Shown here piece by piece: positions 7,559 through 15,152 of a stretch of 19,206 bases of DNA. The DNA comes from Gemmatimonadota bacterium (lineage in GTDB: Bacteria; Latescibacterota; UBA2968; UBA8231). Numbering within the stretch: position 1 is the first letter of the stretch; every line of letters starts with the position of its first letter. Location of the stretch: the NCBI GenBank assembly GCA_009840005.1, contig VXOR01000113.1:1-19206 (forward strand). Direction: 5' to 3'. The translations under genes and the position numbers were made by a program. The notes below the pieces were generated by a model. The model was not told the DNA's origin. It saw only the letters and a list, made by a program, of their open reading frames with translations, and searched no databases.

Positions 7559-8647
7559 ATGATCGAACTCCGCGCCACTGGCCTCATCTACCGTGATTCT
7601 ACGCTTCACGCCTGGCACCCAACCCTAGCGCTATTGCCCAACGGCGACCTACTGGCCGCCTACGACTTGGGCGAGACCATCGGTGCCCTTGATTACTGCA
7701 CCTATCTTGCGCGCTCGACCGATGGCGGCCGTTCGTGGAGCGAGCCGGTGGCCTTTTTCGCCGATCCCGTTGCCACGACCGCCCGCCGCACCGTCCGCAT
7801 CAGCACCCTAGCCGACGGAACCTTAATCGGCGCGGGACGGCGCAGCTATTGCCACCACCCCGAAACCAGCGGTTGGAATCCCGAGACATACGGCGTAGAG
7901 CAAGGCGACTGGTTCGTGCTCCGCAGCCGCGACGGGATTCACTGGCAAGGGCCGCAGGAGATTGAGCCGCCGCTGGTCGGTCCCTACGAGGTCTGCCACG
8001 CCTTTATCGAGACCGGCGATGGCCGATTGCTCCTGCCCACGGGTCTGTTGCGAACGTGGGAAGGAGACGCGCCCGACGGACTCAAAACCTTGGCGTTGGT
8101 CTCTTACGACCAAGGCCAGACTTGGCCCGAATATATCGAGCTGTTCGCCGATCCCCAAGACGAGGTAATCTACCACGAGGTCAGTCTTGTGGAATTGGAG
8201 GGTGGGCGGCTCCTCGCGGTGGCTTGGCCTTTCAACTCGGTAGTAGGTCAGACCCTGATGAAGGTGCCTTACGCGATAGCACCAGACAGCAGGACGTTCA
8301 GCGTCCGTGGTTCGACCGAAATCGCCGGTGAGACGACCAAGTTGCTGCACTTGGGCGGCGACCGGGTCCTGTGCCTGACGCGCCGCACCAACGCGGTTGG
8401 CTTATGGGCGGTACTCGCCCAGATACAAGACGACGAGTGGGTCCATCTCGCAGAGGCTCCCCTGTGGCAGGGCGCGGCGTCGTGGATGCGGGGCGAGCGA
8501 GACGCAGCTACCGAGTTGGCCGAACTGCACTTTGGCTTTCCAAATCTTTTGCGTCTGCCCGATGGCGACGTGCTGGCGGCCTTCTGGTGCCGCGAAGATC
8601 ACATTCACAACATCCGCTGGCTGCGGATTAGCGTAGCAGACCACTAG
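7559..8647 (+). CDS. sialidase superfamily (BNR/Asp-box) protein
   Basis: A 362-residue protein of the six-bladed beta-propeller sialidase superfamily. Three Asp-boxes (S-x-D-x-G-x-x-W type) are visible: STDGGRSW (53-60), SRDGIHW (123-129) and SYDQGQTW (182-189). Further blade-like segments are PTLALLPNGDLLAAYD (21-36) and FPNLLRLPDGDVLAAFW (327-343). Glu207 in IYHEVSL is a candidate for the conserved acidic residue. No signal peptide is seen, so it is likely cytoplasmic. Exo-alpha-sialidases remove terminal sialic acids, but many family members act on other glycosides, so I do not assign the sugar. AGGA 6 nt before the ATG marks the start. The stop lies 9 bp before the GH42-type gene, so the two are co-transcribed. 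Confidence 0.8.
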   Translation: MIELRATGLIYRDSTLHAWHPTLALLPNGDLLAAYDLGETIGALDYCTYLARSTDGGRSWSEPVAFFADPVATTARRTVRISTLADGTLIGAGRRSYCHHPETSGWNPETYGVEQGDWFVLRSRDGIHWQGPQEIEPPLVGPYEVCHAFIETGDGRLLLPTGLLRTWEGDAPDGLKTLALVSYDQGQTWPEYIELFADPQDEVIYHEVSLVELEGGRLLAVAWPFNSVVGQTLMKVPYAIAPDSRTFSVRGSTEIAGETTKLLHLGGDRVLCLTRRTNAVGLWAVLAQIQDDEWVHLAEAPLWQGAASWMRGERDAATELAELHFGFPNLLRLPDGDVLAAFWCREDHIHNIRWLRISVADH

Positions 8648-8656
8648 GAGATCACC

Positions 8657-10828
8657 ATGCACATCGGCGACCAATGGATGCAATTACGCAGCCGCGACAA
8701 AGCCCTTGATGAGACATTCGACCGGCCCTTTCCGGTCGGCGTCGAATACTACCGTCCGCCCGTGCCGCCGCCAGAGTACTGGGACGAGGACTTCCGCCGG
8801 ATTAACGCCGCTGGTATGAGCATCGTCCGCGTCTGGTATTCCTGGGACTGGGTCGAGGCCTTGCCCAATCACTACGAGTTCGACGATCTGGACCGGCTCT
8901 TCGACCTAGCCGCCCAACACGGTCTAAAGGTCTGGGTCGATACCCCGCTAGGCACCCACATGGCCTGCCCGGCTTGGATGCTGCGCTCCCACCCGGACAT
9001 GCGGGTCGTCCACCGCGACGGCAGTGTGCAGCAGAATACGACCGGTGCGTTTGCCGCACACGGAGCCATGACCCACAACTTCGACCACCCAATGTGGCGA
9101 GTCTATGTCGAACGCTATCTGCGCCAATTTGTGCCGCGCTACAAAGATCACCAAGCCTTGGGCGTCTGGGGCACTTGGGACGGCATTGGCTACGCCGGTG
9201 CGTGGACAGCCCCGGAGCCGTATCCCCCCTACAACGACTACACCATCGCCAAGTACAAGGATTGGCTCTACCACAACTACACGCTCGACGCGCTCAACAA
9301 ACGACTGCTGCGCCGCTACCGCTCGTGGGAGGACGTCGATGCGCCGCGCAGTAAGGCCGCGCCCGTGGAGATGGGGCTGTACTTGCAGTTCCACCGCGAA
9401 AACATGGCCGACCACCTAGGCTGGATGGCCGACTTGATCGACCGGCTCGATGGGACGCACGAGCAGCGCTCGCACGGCGGCTCGTACCCAGCACCCCACC
9501 ACGAGACAGTCAGTCCGCAGATCGACAGTTGGGGCCTTTCACACCACTCGTCCAACCGGCTGACCACTGACGAGCCGTATAGCATCGCCTGCGAGGCATA
9601 CGGCTTCCAGTGGTGTCGCGCCATGGGCCGCAACAATCGGTGGTGGAACGAAGAAATCTACGGCAGCTTCGTCGGCGGGCTGCATCCGACCGAAAAAAAG
9701 ACCTTGGGACAAGAGTCGTCCCTTTATATCTGGTTAACCCTGATCGAGGGCGGTGCCGGGGCCATGTTTTGGCAGTATCGACCAGAGTATATGACCTACG
9801 AAGCACCCGGACTCAATATCGCCGCACTCGATGGCGAGCCGACCGAGCGGTTCCACGCGGCAACGGCGACCATCGCCCAAATCGACCACATCGCCGACCA
9901 TCTGCCGCTGGCCATTCCGCGTGCTGATGTAGCCATTGCCTATAGTGGACCAAGCGACGACGCATTTGATTTTAACGATCAGGGTGTCCAATTCATTCAA
10001 CACCACCGTGCGCTCTACCGCACCCTGTGGGCACAAAGCGTGGCGATGGACTTGGTAACCCCGGCAATGGATTGGTCTGAGTACTCGATGGTTTACCTGC
10101 CGCACTTCGCGGTCCTCGACGAGATAGCCATCGTCCGCCTGCGTGGTCTCCTACAAGCAGCTAACGGTCCCCACCTCGTAGCCGACGGCTACTTTGGCAC
10201 TTTTGCCGGCAAGGGCCACTGGAGCTTCAAGCCGCCCGAGGGTCTCAGCGATCTCATCGACTGCCGGATCGCCGATTTTGATGTTGTCGCCGATTTCGAT
10301 GTTCGGGCCGGCAAAAACGTCGTGCAGATGGAGTGCGGCACCTTTGCTCTGCCGATAGGGACGACCTATTCAATCATAGAAACCCAAGGAGACACTGCGC
10401 CCATCGCCACCATCGGCGATGAAGTGGTTGGGGTGCGCTCGGCCGACGGGCGCTTCACCTGGTACGGGTTTGCGCTCTCGGTCACTGCCTCGTCGGCAGT
10501 GGCCGGCCAACCTGGAGCACCAGCACCAGCGGGCCTAGTCCACGACGCGGTAGCGGCCGCGCTGCTGGCAACCGCGGGCGTCGAGCCGTGGTTTGCGATT
10601 ACCGGCGACCGCGTCGTCGCCTTTCGCCGCCACTCTCGGCAGGGCGGATCGCTGATCTTTGCGCTCAACGTAGAAAGGCACACAGCGCGGACGCGGATTC
10701 AGCCGCGTTGGCAGATAGAAGCGGCTCGCGACCTGCTAGGGGAACGAGACATCGCTCTCGACGATGGAGCCTTCGAGCTAACGTTAGGATTTGGCGAGGT
10801 AACGGTGATACATTGCGCGGATAGCTGA
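8657..10828 (+). CDS. GH42-type beta-galactosidase-like protein with altered acid/base site
   Basis: A 723-residue protein laid out like family 42 beta-galactosidases. It has an N-terminal TIM barrel (about 25-415), beginning RPFPVGVEYYRPP and with GMSIVRVWYSWDWVEALPN (53-71), then a middle Rossmann-like trimerisation domain (about 423-590, with MVYLPHFAVLDE at 478-489), then a small C-terminal beta domain. The segment IEGGAGAMFWQYRPEYMTYE (363-382) and DGEPTERF (392-399) match the GH42 region before the middle domain. The nucleophile is probably Glu332 or Glu333 in RWWNEEIYGSF. The acid/base region, normally DNEYG, reads WDGIG (174-178), so the catalytic Glu is apparently Gly176. No signal peptide is present. 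GGAG 6 nt upstream supports the ATG. It is the second gene of the plus-strand operon. Confidence 0.75.
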   Translation: MHIGDQWMQLRSRDKALDETFDRPFPVGVEYYRPPVPPPEYWDEDFRRINAAGMSIVRVWYSWDWVEALPNHYEFDDLDRLFDLAAQHGLKVWVDTPLGTHMACPAWMLRSHPDMRVVHRDGSVQQNTTGAFAAHGAMTHNFDHPMWRVYVERYLRQFVPRYKDHQALGVWGTWDGIGYAGAWTAPEPYPPYNDYTIAKYKDWLYHNYTLDALNKRLLRRYRSWEDVDAPRSKAAPVEMGLYLQFHRENMADHLGWMADLIDRLDGTHEQRSHGGSYPAPHHETVSPQIDSWGLSHHSSNRLTTDEPYSIACEAYGFQWCRAMGRNNRWWNEEIYGSFVGGLHPTEKKTLGQESSLYIWLTLIEGGAGAMFWQYRPEYMTYEAPGLNIAALDGEPTERFHAATATIAQIDHIADHLPLAIPRADVAIAYSGPSDDAFDFNDQGVQFIQHHRALYRTLWAQSVAMDLVTPAMDWSEYSMVYLPHFAVLDEIAIVRLRGLLQAANGPHLVADGYFGTFAGKGHWSFKPPEGLSDLIDCRIADFDVVADFDVRAGKNVVQMECGTFALPIGTTYSIIETQGDTAPIATIGDEVVGVRSADGRFTWYGFALSVTASSAVAGQPGAPAPAGLVHDAVAAALLATAGVEPWFAITGDRVVAFRRHSRQGGSLIFALNVERHTARTRIQPRWQIEAARDLLGERDIALDDGAFELTLGFGEVTVIHCADS

Positions 10829-10855
10829 TCCGTCTTAGAGCGAAAGAGATAAACT

Positions 10856-10909
10856 GTGCAGTTGAACCGCGAGCAATTCTTGGAAGAAGGGTTTCTCGTC
10901 TCAGAGGGG
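10856..10909 (+). pseudogene. truncated N-terminus of a PhyH-family dioxygenase gene
   Basis: Beginning with GTG 27 bp after the GH42-type stop, about 18 codons read MQLNREQFLEEGFLVSEG. This is the usual opening of PhyH proteins (compare EQQRRFFDDNGYLVVPG in the PhyH at 3807-4616). The frame then runs into the antisense of the DapA-like gene, whose stop codon is at 10901-10903, and encodes unrelated sequence until a stop near 11053. None of the metal-binding region is present. I read it as the remnant of a third gene of the glycosidase operon, cut by a rearrangement near 10901-10910. The similarity is short, so chance resemblance is not excluded. Confidence 0.5.
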
Positions 10910-11797
10910 ATTTATCAGCCCGATAGCATCCAAGACGGCACCGATCTTCTCCACCTCCTCCTCTGTGGCCGTGACCATAGGCGGGCGCAACCAGCGCGAA
11001 GCAATGCCATTGAGTTCGAGCGCGGTGCGCCACACAGCCTGGCCGCCGCCTAGCACATCTGCGGCCACCCCCCAGAAAGGTTCTTCGATTTGGGTGATGA
11101 TGGTCTGGGCCGTTTTGGCGTCGCCATCTTGGAAAGCCCGCCAGTAGCTTTGTGCTATGTGGGGAGCAAAAGAAGATGGATAGCAAAAGAAGGCGCGGAT
11201 GCCGCAGGGCCATTGTGCGAAGTTGCGCCATAGGCCCCCGCCGGTCATGAACTTCCACCGGTCACCGTAGCGGTGCATAGTCGCCTTTGCGTATTCAAGT
11301 GTGCCATCTTCTTTGAAAGTGCAGATGTTGGGCGCGTCGAGTAGTTCGTCGAGGATTTCATAGGGAGGACACCCCACCAACATTAAAGGCATTACTTGGG
11401 CTACTTTGCGGTATTGGACGACCTTACCCTGCGATTGGGCTTGTTCCGGTGGCAGGACCATCAACACGTCGGCTCCCCAACTGCGGCAATACTCGGCGAA
11501 TTGGACCGCCCGGTCGTCTGGCCAGCGCCGAGTGGCCGCCACTGTCAATGCTCGTCCGGCGACCCGGTCAACCAAGAAGCGAGTGAGCTGGGCGACTTCT
11601 TCATCGCTGAGGAACTCGAACTGGCTATCCCCGTAGGTTAGCAAGCTGACCTTGCTGCCGCTAGCGATGCCAACGTCGATTATGCGACCGATGCCCTCCC
11701 AGTCTAGTTGGCCGTTGGGCAAAAATGTGGTGGGGATAGAGTTTACCGGACCTTCAAGTAAATTTTTGATCTCGTCCGGCTTCTTGACTGATGGCAT
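10901..11797 (-). CDS. dihydrodipicolinate synthase (DapA) family protein, lyase-like
   Basis: A 298-residue TIM-barrel protein of the DapA/N-acetylneuraminate lyase superfamily, whose enzymes bind pyruvate through a lysine Schiff base. I chose the ATG at 11797 because AGGA lies 8 nt upstream and the protein then begins normally before PVNSIPTTFLPNGQLDWEGI (17-36). A longer frame to 11872 adds 25 residues of no family likeness. Lys162 in ICTFKEDG fits the Schiff-base lysine. The tyrosine two strands earlier, usually in a Y-N-x-P motif, is replaced in LMLVGCPP (138-145), and the usual G-T-T-G-E pyruvate loop reads GDSQFEF (56-62). It is therefore unlikely to make dihydrodipicolinate; it could be an atypical lyase or a non-catalytic homologue. 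It is transcribed divergently from aroA and convergently with the glycosidase operon. Confidence 0.75.
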   Translation of the reverse strand: MPSVKKPDEIKNLLEGPVNSIPTTFLPNGQLDWEGIGRIIDVGIASGSKVSLLTYGDSQFEFLSDEEVAQLTRFLVDRVAGRALTVAATRRWPDDRAVQFAEYCRSWGADVLMVLPPEQAQSQGKVVQYRKVAQVMPLMLVGCPPYEILDELLDAPNICTFKEDGTLEYAKATMHRYGDRWKFMTGGGLWRNFAQWPCGIRAFFCYPSSFAPHIAQSYWRAFQDGDAKTAQTIITQIEEPFWGVAADVLGGGQAVWRTALELNGIASRWLRPPMVTATEEEVEKIGAVLDAIGLINPL

Positions 11798-11950
11798 TGA
11801 CGTATTCCTTTCGCGAATAAATGTAGAGGAAAACACCGGTGCCCTCCAGTCTAAGACCTCCCAAGCAAGCATTGCTCAGAACACCGCGAGGTACCAGATT
11901 ATGCATGGCCTCGTGCCGCTCGCATCATGCCACCCAACGTTTAGCTAAAC

Positions 11951-13234
11951 ATGAACACTGATTCGCTCGAAATAAAACCTCTGCAAAAACCTCTTGACGC
12001 CGAAGTCTCCGTTCCCGGTTCCAAAAGCTATACCAACCGGGCGCTACTGATCGCGGCACTAGCTAACGGAGAATCGCACCTTACGGGCGCACTCTTTAGT
12101 GACGACACCGACTACATGGTCCAGGCACTGCGCAGACTCAGCGTCTCTATAGAGGCCGATCCAAAGACGGCCAGCTTTGTGGTCGCAGGCAATGGGGGAC
12201 GGATTCCCGCCGATGGTGCCGAGCTGTACATCGGCAATTCGGGCACTACTTCTCGGTCGATCACAAGCTATGTCGCGCTCGGCAATGGAACCTTCATCAT
12301 CGACGGCGACGCCCCCATGCGCCAAAGCCGACCGATGGCTGATCTGCTCGACGCACTCGGCCAACTCGGGATCGACGCTCGTTCTCGCAATGGATGCCTA
12401 CCCATAGAAGTACGAGCCAAGGGGTTCAGAGGTGGAAAAACCCGACTCGACGCCAGCAAAAGCAGCCAGTTTCTCACTTCGCTGCTGCTCGTCGCTCCCT
12501 ACGCCGACAACGGCTTGGAAATCGAAATGGTCAGCGAGTTCAAGACCGAATATATCGACATCACTATGGCGGTAATGCAGGCATTTGGAATCGAGGTCGA
12601 GCACGACGAGTACCGGCGCTTTCGCGTCGCCGGCAGCCAATGCTACACGCCCCGTACCTACACCATTGAGCCGGATGCTTCCAACGCCTCGTACTTCTTT
12701 GCCGCCGCTGCGCTCACCGGTGGTCGGGTACGCGTAGCCGACATTGCCGCCGACTCAGCCCAAGGCGATATCCACTTCGTCGATGTGCTCGAGAAAATGG
12801 GCTGCACGGTCAACCGTTACGCCCGCGGAGTTGAGGTGATCGGGCCGGATCAACTCAGAGGCATAGACGTCGATATGAAAGCCATATCAGATACCTCATT
12901 AACGCTGGCCGCGATCGCTCCCTTTGCCAAGGATCCAGTGCGTATCCGCAACATCGAGCACACGCGCTGGCAAGAGACTGACCGGATTGCCGCTATGGTC
13001 GCCCAACTGAGTCGGCTCGGCGTAGAAGTAGAAGAGCACAAAGATGGCGTTACTATCGCGCCTTCTAAACCCAAAAGCAGCAGCATCGACACCTATAAGG
13101 ATCACCGAGTAGCTATGAGTTTTGCTCTAGTCGGATTGCGAGTGCCCGGAATCTACATCAACGACCCAAGATGCGTCGGCAAAACTTTTCCGACATACTT
13201 CGCCGTCTGGGATCAGATAAAAGGATCGGCGTGA
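11951..13234 (+). CDS. aroA: 3-phosphoshikimate 1-carboxyvinyltransferase (EPSP synthase)
   Basis: A 427-residue enzyme, the usual length, catalysing transfer of the enolpyruvyl group of phosphoenolpyruvate to shikimate-3-phosphate in aromatic amino acid synthesis in the cytoplasm. Landmarks are VPGSKSYTNRALL (21-33) with Lys25, the loop GNSGTTSRS (95-103), RQSRPM (124-129), SSQFLTS (171-177), DMKAISDTSLTLA (308-320) with catalytic-type Asp314, RWQETDR (339-345) with Glu342, and DPRCVGKTFP (405-414) with Lys411. The residue equivalent to E. coli Pro101 is Ser103. No clear Shine-Dalgarno precedes the ATG, but an in-frame TAG 9 nt upstream rules out a longer start, so translation may use a weak site or a short leader. 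It stands alone between two minus-strand units and looks like a resident housekeeping gene. Confidence 0.97.
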   Translation: MNTDSLEIKPLQKPLDAEVSVPGSKSYTNRALLIAALANGESHLTGALFSDDTDYMVQALRRLSVSIEADPKTASFVVAGNGGRIPADGAELYIGNSGTTSRSITSYVALGNGTFIIDGDAPMRQSRPMADLLDALGQLGIDARSRNGCLPIEVRAKGFRGGKTRLDASKSSQFLTSLLLVAPYADNGLEIEMVSEFKTEYIDITMAVMQAFGIEVEHDEYRRFRVAGSQCYTPRTYTIEPDASNASYFFAAAALTGGRVRVADIAADSAQGDIHFVDVLEKMGCTVNRYARGVEVIGPDQLRGIDVDMKAISDTSLTLAAIAPFAKDPVRIRNIEHTRWQETDRIAAMVAQLSRLGVEVEEHKDGVTIAPSKPKSSSIDTYKDHRVAMSFALVGLRVPGIYINDPRCVGKTFPTYFAVWDQIKGSA

Positions 13235-13250
13235 GTGGAAGGGAATGGTC

Positions 13251-13292
13251 AAAATAAGGATGCCCTACCGGTGGTTTACCAGTAGAGCATCC
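13251..13292 (-). terminator. intrinsic terminator of the TPR-ExbB-ExbD-DUF4159 operon
   Basis: A long hairpin lies between two convergent genes. Its arms are GGATGC/GCATCC, CTAC/GTAG and GGT/ACC, each separated by a single mismatch, around a 5-base loop (GGTTT). On the minus strand the stem is followed by TTATTTT, a typical T-rich tail, 24 bp after the DUF4159 stop. On the plus strand no T-run follows, so stopping aroA transcripts there would be weaker. Confidence 0.75.
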
Positions 13293-13316
13293 GAGCTGTT
13301 GCTACTTGAAGGGTGC

Positions 13317-14678
13317 TTATTGAGTAAACTGGGTCACGTTGGCGATGCCGCCCGGCTGAGTCAACGCATAGACTATTAGGTTGACCCCGAACTGCAACCC
13401 GCGCTCTCGCGCATCAGCCAGCGGATCTCCCCAGTACCAGCTAATATTTAGGTCACTGAAGACCACCGCAACCCTACCGCGTAGTTCCAGCATCTCCAAG
13501 TCGAACACATTGCCAGCCGGTGCACCCCCCATAGGCGGGCCGTCGGGAAAATCCCAGAAGCTATAGTAGAGATCGTGGCTCTTGGGCACTTTCTGCCACT
13601 TGGAGCCATCGCTACCCAATACCAACGGATCCTTCATCAGAGCCTTGAACTGGCGGTCAAACGGCGTACCCGAAACCCCGGCTTCTTTGCCGTCAAGTCC
13701 GTTCTCAGCGTCGCTTTGGCGGATTTCCTCGGCATAGAGAAAACCACCATTCTTGAGATAGTCGCCTAGGTTGGTTTTCTCTGTATCGCTGATTTGCAAG
13801 ACAGCATCGTTGCCCGTCACATAAATCATGGGGGCATCCATGATGCGCGGATCCGAAAATTCCAAGGTCGTGCCCTCAATACGGGCATTAATTTGGGTAT
13901 GGTCGCGCATATAGCGCATCAACTCCTCTACCGCAGTTGGGAACCGATCGCGATTCTTGTCTGCGATATCGTAGTCAATGACTGTCATGTTAAAGAAGCC
14001 GCGGATATTGCGTTTATTGTCGGGATCGTGAATCAAGACCGCTTGATAGCGGCCGATGTCTAAGTCGCCGACATTGAGCAATTCATGCCTCAGACTCAGA
14101 GCCTCTTGCACTGGTGCCGACGTTTCCGCTACTTCGATCATCGCGACCTCGTCGAAGGCCAACTCTTCGGCCTTGGCACCCGAAAAGGCACCCAAGACCT
14201 GCGTACCGGGTAAAACCGAACTCAGCAAGTCGCTACCTACCGCACTAACATCGGCTATCGCCGATATATCCTGCGGCAAATCCGGCGGTGCCATCGACTG
14301 TAGCATCTCCATCTGCACTTCGGATATCTCAGGTCGCTTGGCTAAGTCGAAGTTCTTTTCGAGAATGGGCGGAGGAGCACGGAAAATAATAAGCGCCTCC
14401 TTTTCCTGTTCTTCGCCAATGCCAAAGAGATAATCGTAAACGAAGACGCCAACGTGGATGGATACCGAGAGCATAAAGGCCACGCCCATGCTTAACCGGC
14501 GACCAGTGGTAGCCGTATATAGGGCGTATATTAGCACCCCGGCACCCGCCAAACCAGCGGCGATTACCACCCACTTGGACAGGATGAAAAGTATGTGAAT
14601 GAAAAGGGCCGCGCCAACCGCTATATAAGCCGTCTTTTGGCGCTGGGCTTGTACTGCTTTTTTATACTCGTCTACCAC
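13317..14678 (-). CDS. DUF4159 domain protein with three N-terminal membrane helices
   Basis: A 453-residue membrane-anchored protein. Three hydrophobic helices are visible at about 17-33, 35-55 and 63-86, after a charged cytoplasmic N-terminus. The third contains S71-x3-H75, the spacing of the conserved Ser/His pair in the TonB membrane helix, and is followed by IIFRAPPPILEKNFDLAKRPEI (97-118), a proline-containing stretch. A linker precedes a C-terminal DUF4159-type domain (about 209-445) with QAVLIHDPDN, NMTVIDYDI, MIYVTGND, YLKNGGFLYAEE and RGLQFGVNLIVYALTQ. DUF4159 has a glutamine-amidotransferase-like fold and no defined activity. The GTG start has GGGGGAAG before it. It is the last gene after ExbB and ExbD, and no classical TonB is present. 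I infer that it is periplasm-facing and a partner of the ExbB/ExbD motor. Confidence 0.8.
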   Translation of the reverse strand: MVDEYKKAVQAQRQKTAYIAVGAALFIHILFILSKWVVIAAGLAGAGVLIYALYTATTGRRLSMGVAFMLSVSIHVGVFVYDYLFGIGEEQEKEALIIFRAPPPILEKNFDLAKRPEISEVQMEMLQSMAPPDLPQDISAIADVSAVGSDLLSSVLPGTQVLGAFSGAKAEELAFDEVAMIEVAETSAPVQEALSLRHELLNVGDLDIGRYQAVLIHDPDNKRNIRGFFNMTVIDYDIADKNRDRFPTAVEELMRYMRDHTQINARIEGTTLEFSDPRIMDAPMIYVTGNDAVLQISDTEKTNLGDYLKNGGFLYAEEIRQSDAENGLDGKEAGVSGTPFDRQFKALMKDPLVLGSDGSKWQKVPKSHDLYYSFWDFPDGPPMGGAPAGNVFDLEMLELRGRVAVVFSDLNISWYWGDPLADARERGLQFGVNLIVYALTQPGGIANVTQFTQ

Positions 14679-14715
14679 AGTTCTTCCCCCTCTTGAAAGG
14701 GCATAGAAACCTCAT

Positions 14716-15123
14716 TCAGTTGCGCTGCGGTTCCGTGGCGATGACCTGATCGATGACACCCACTTGGCGAGCAATATCCATGATCTGGACGATTTGTCCG
14801 TGCGTGGAGCGCTCGTCTCCTTGGATGATAATCATCGTGGTGTTGTCCAGCAGCTGTCTCTTCGCCTGCAGTTCCTCTTTGAGCGTCGCAAAGGTCACTG
14901 ACTTGTGGTTCAGTTTCATGTTGCCGTCCTGATCCACGACTATAAAGAGGTTTTCCTTCTCCGGTGCCTGAGCCTCTTCGGCCTCGGGCAATTTGATGTC
15001 CAAACCCGGAGTAATGGCGAACACAGCGGTCACCATGAAGAAGATGAGTAGCTGAAAGACCACGTCAATCATCGGCGTCAGATCGGGCATGGCCAGTTCT
15101 TTTTTTTCTACTCTATCAGCCAT
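14716..15123 (-). CDS. exbD: ExbD/TolR family biopolymer transport protein
   Basis: A 135-residue inner-membrane protein with a short cytoplasmic N-terminus, one helix (about 17-37, MIDVVFQLLIFFMVTAVFAI) and a periplasmic domain. PMIDVVFQLLIFFMV is the family signature, and Asp20 is the proton-conducting aspartate (E. coli ExbD Asp25). LPEAEEAQ and the LFIVVDQDGNMKLN strand follow the family pattern. Together with ExbB it converts proton motive force to mechanical work on a periplasmic partner. AGGAGG about 10 nt upstream marks the ATG. It starts 29 bp after the exbB stop. Sequence alone cannot decide between ExbD, TolR and Agl/Glt-type homologues. Confidence 0.92.
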   Translation of the reverse strand: MADRVEKKELAMPDLTPMIDVVFQLLIFFMVTAVFAITPGLDIKLPEAEEAQAPEKENLFIVVDQDGNMKLNHKSVTFATLKEELQAKRQLLDNTTMIIIQGDERSTHGQIVQIMDIARQVGVIDQVIATEPQRN

Positions 15124-15152
15124 CTATCTCATGCCTCCTAAAAAGGCCGCCC

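Noticed and set aside
11798..11872. 25-residue N-terminal extension of the DapA-like protein
   Set aside because: There is no family likeness, and the inner ATG at 11797 has AGGA at suitable distance.
13235..13316. Possible small RNA in the gap between aroA and the DUF4159 gene
   Set aside because: The hairpin with T-rich tail on the minus strand just after the DUF4159 stop is fully explained as an operon terminator.
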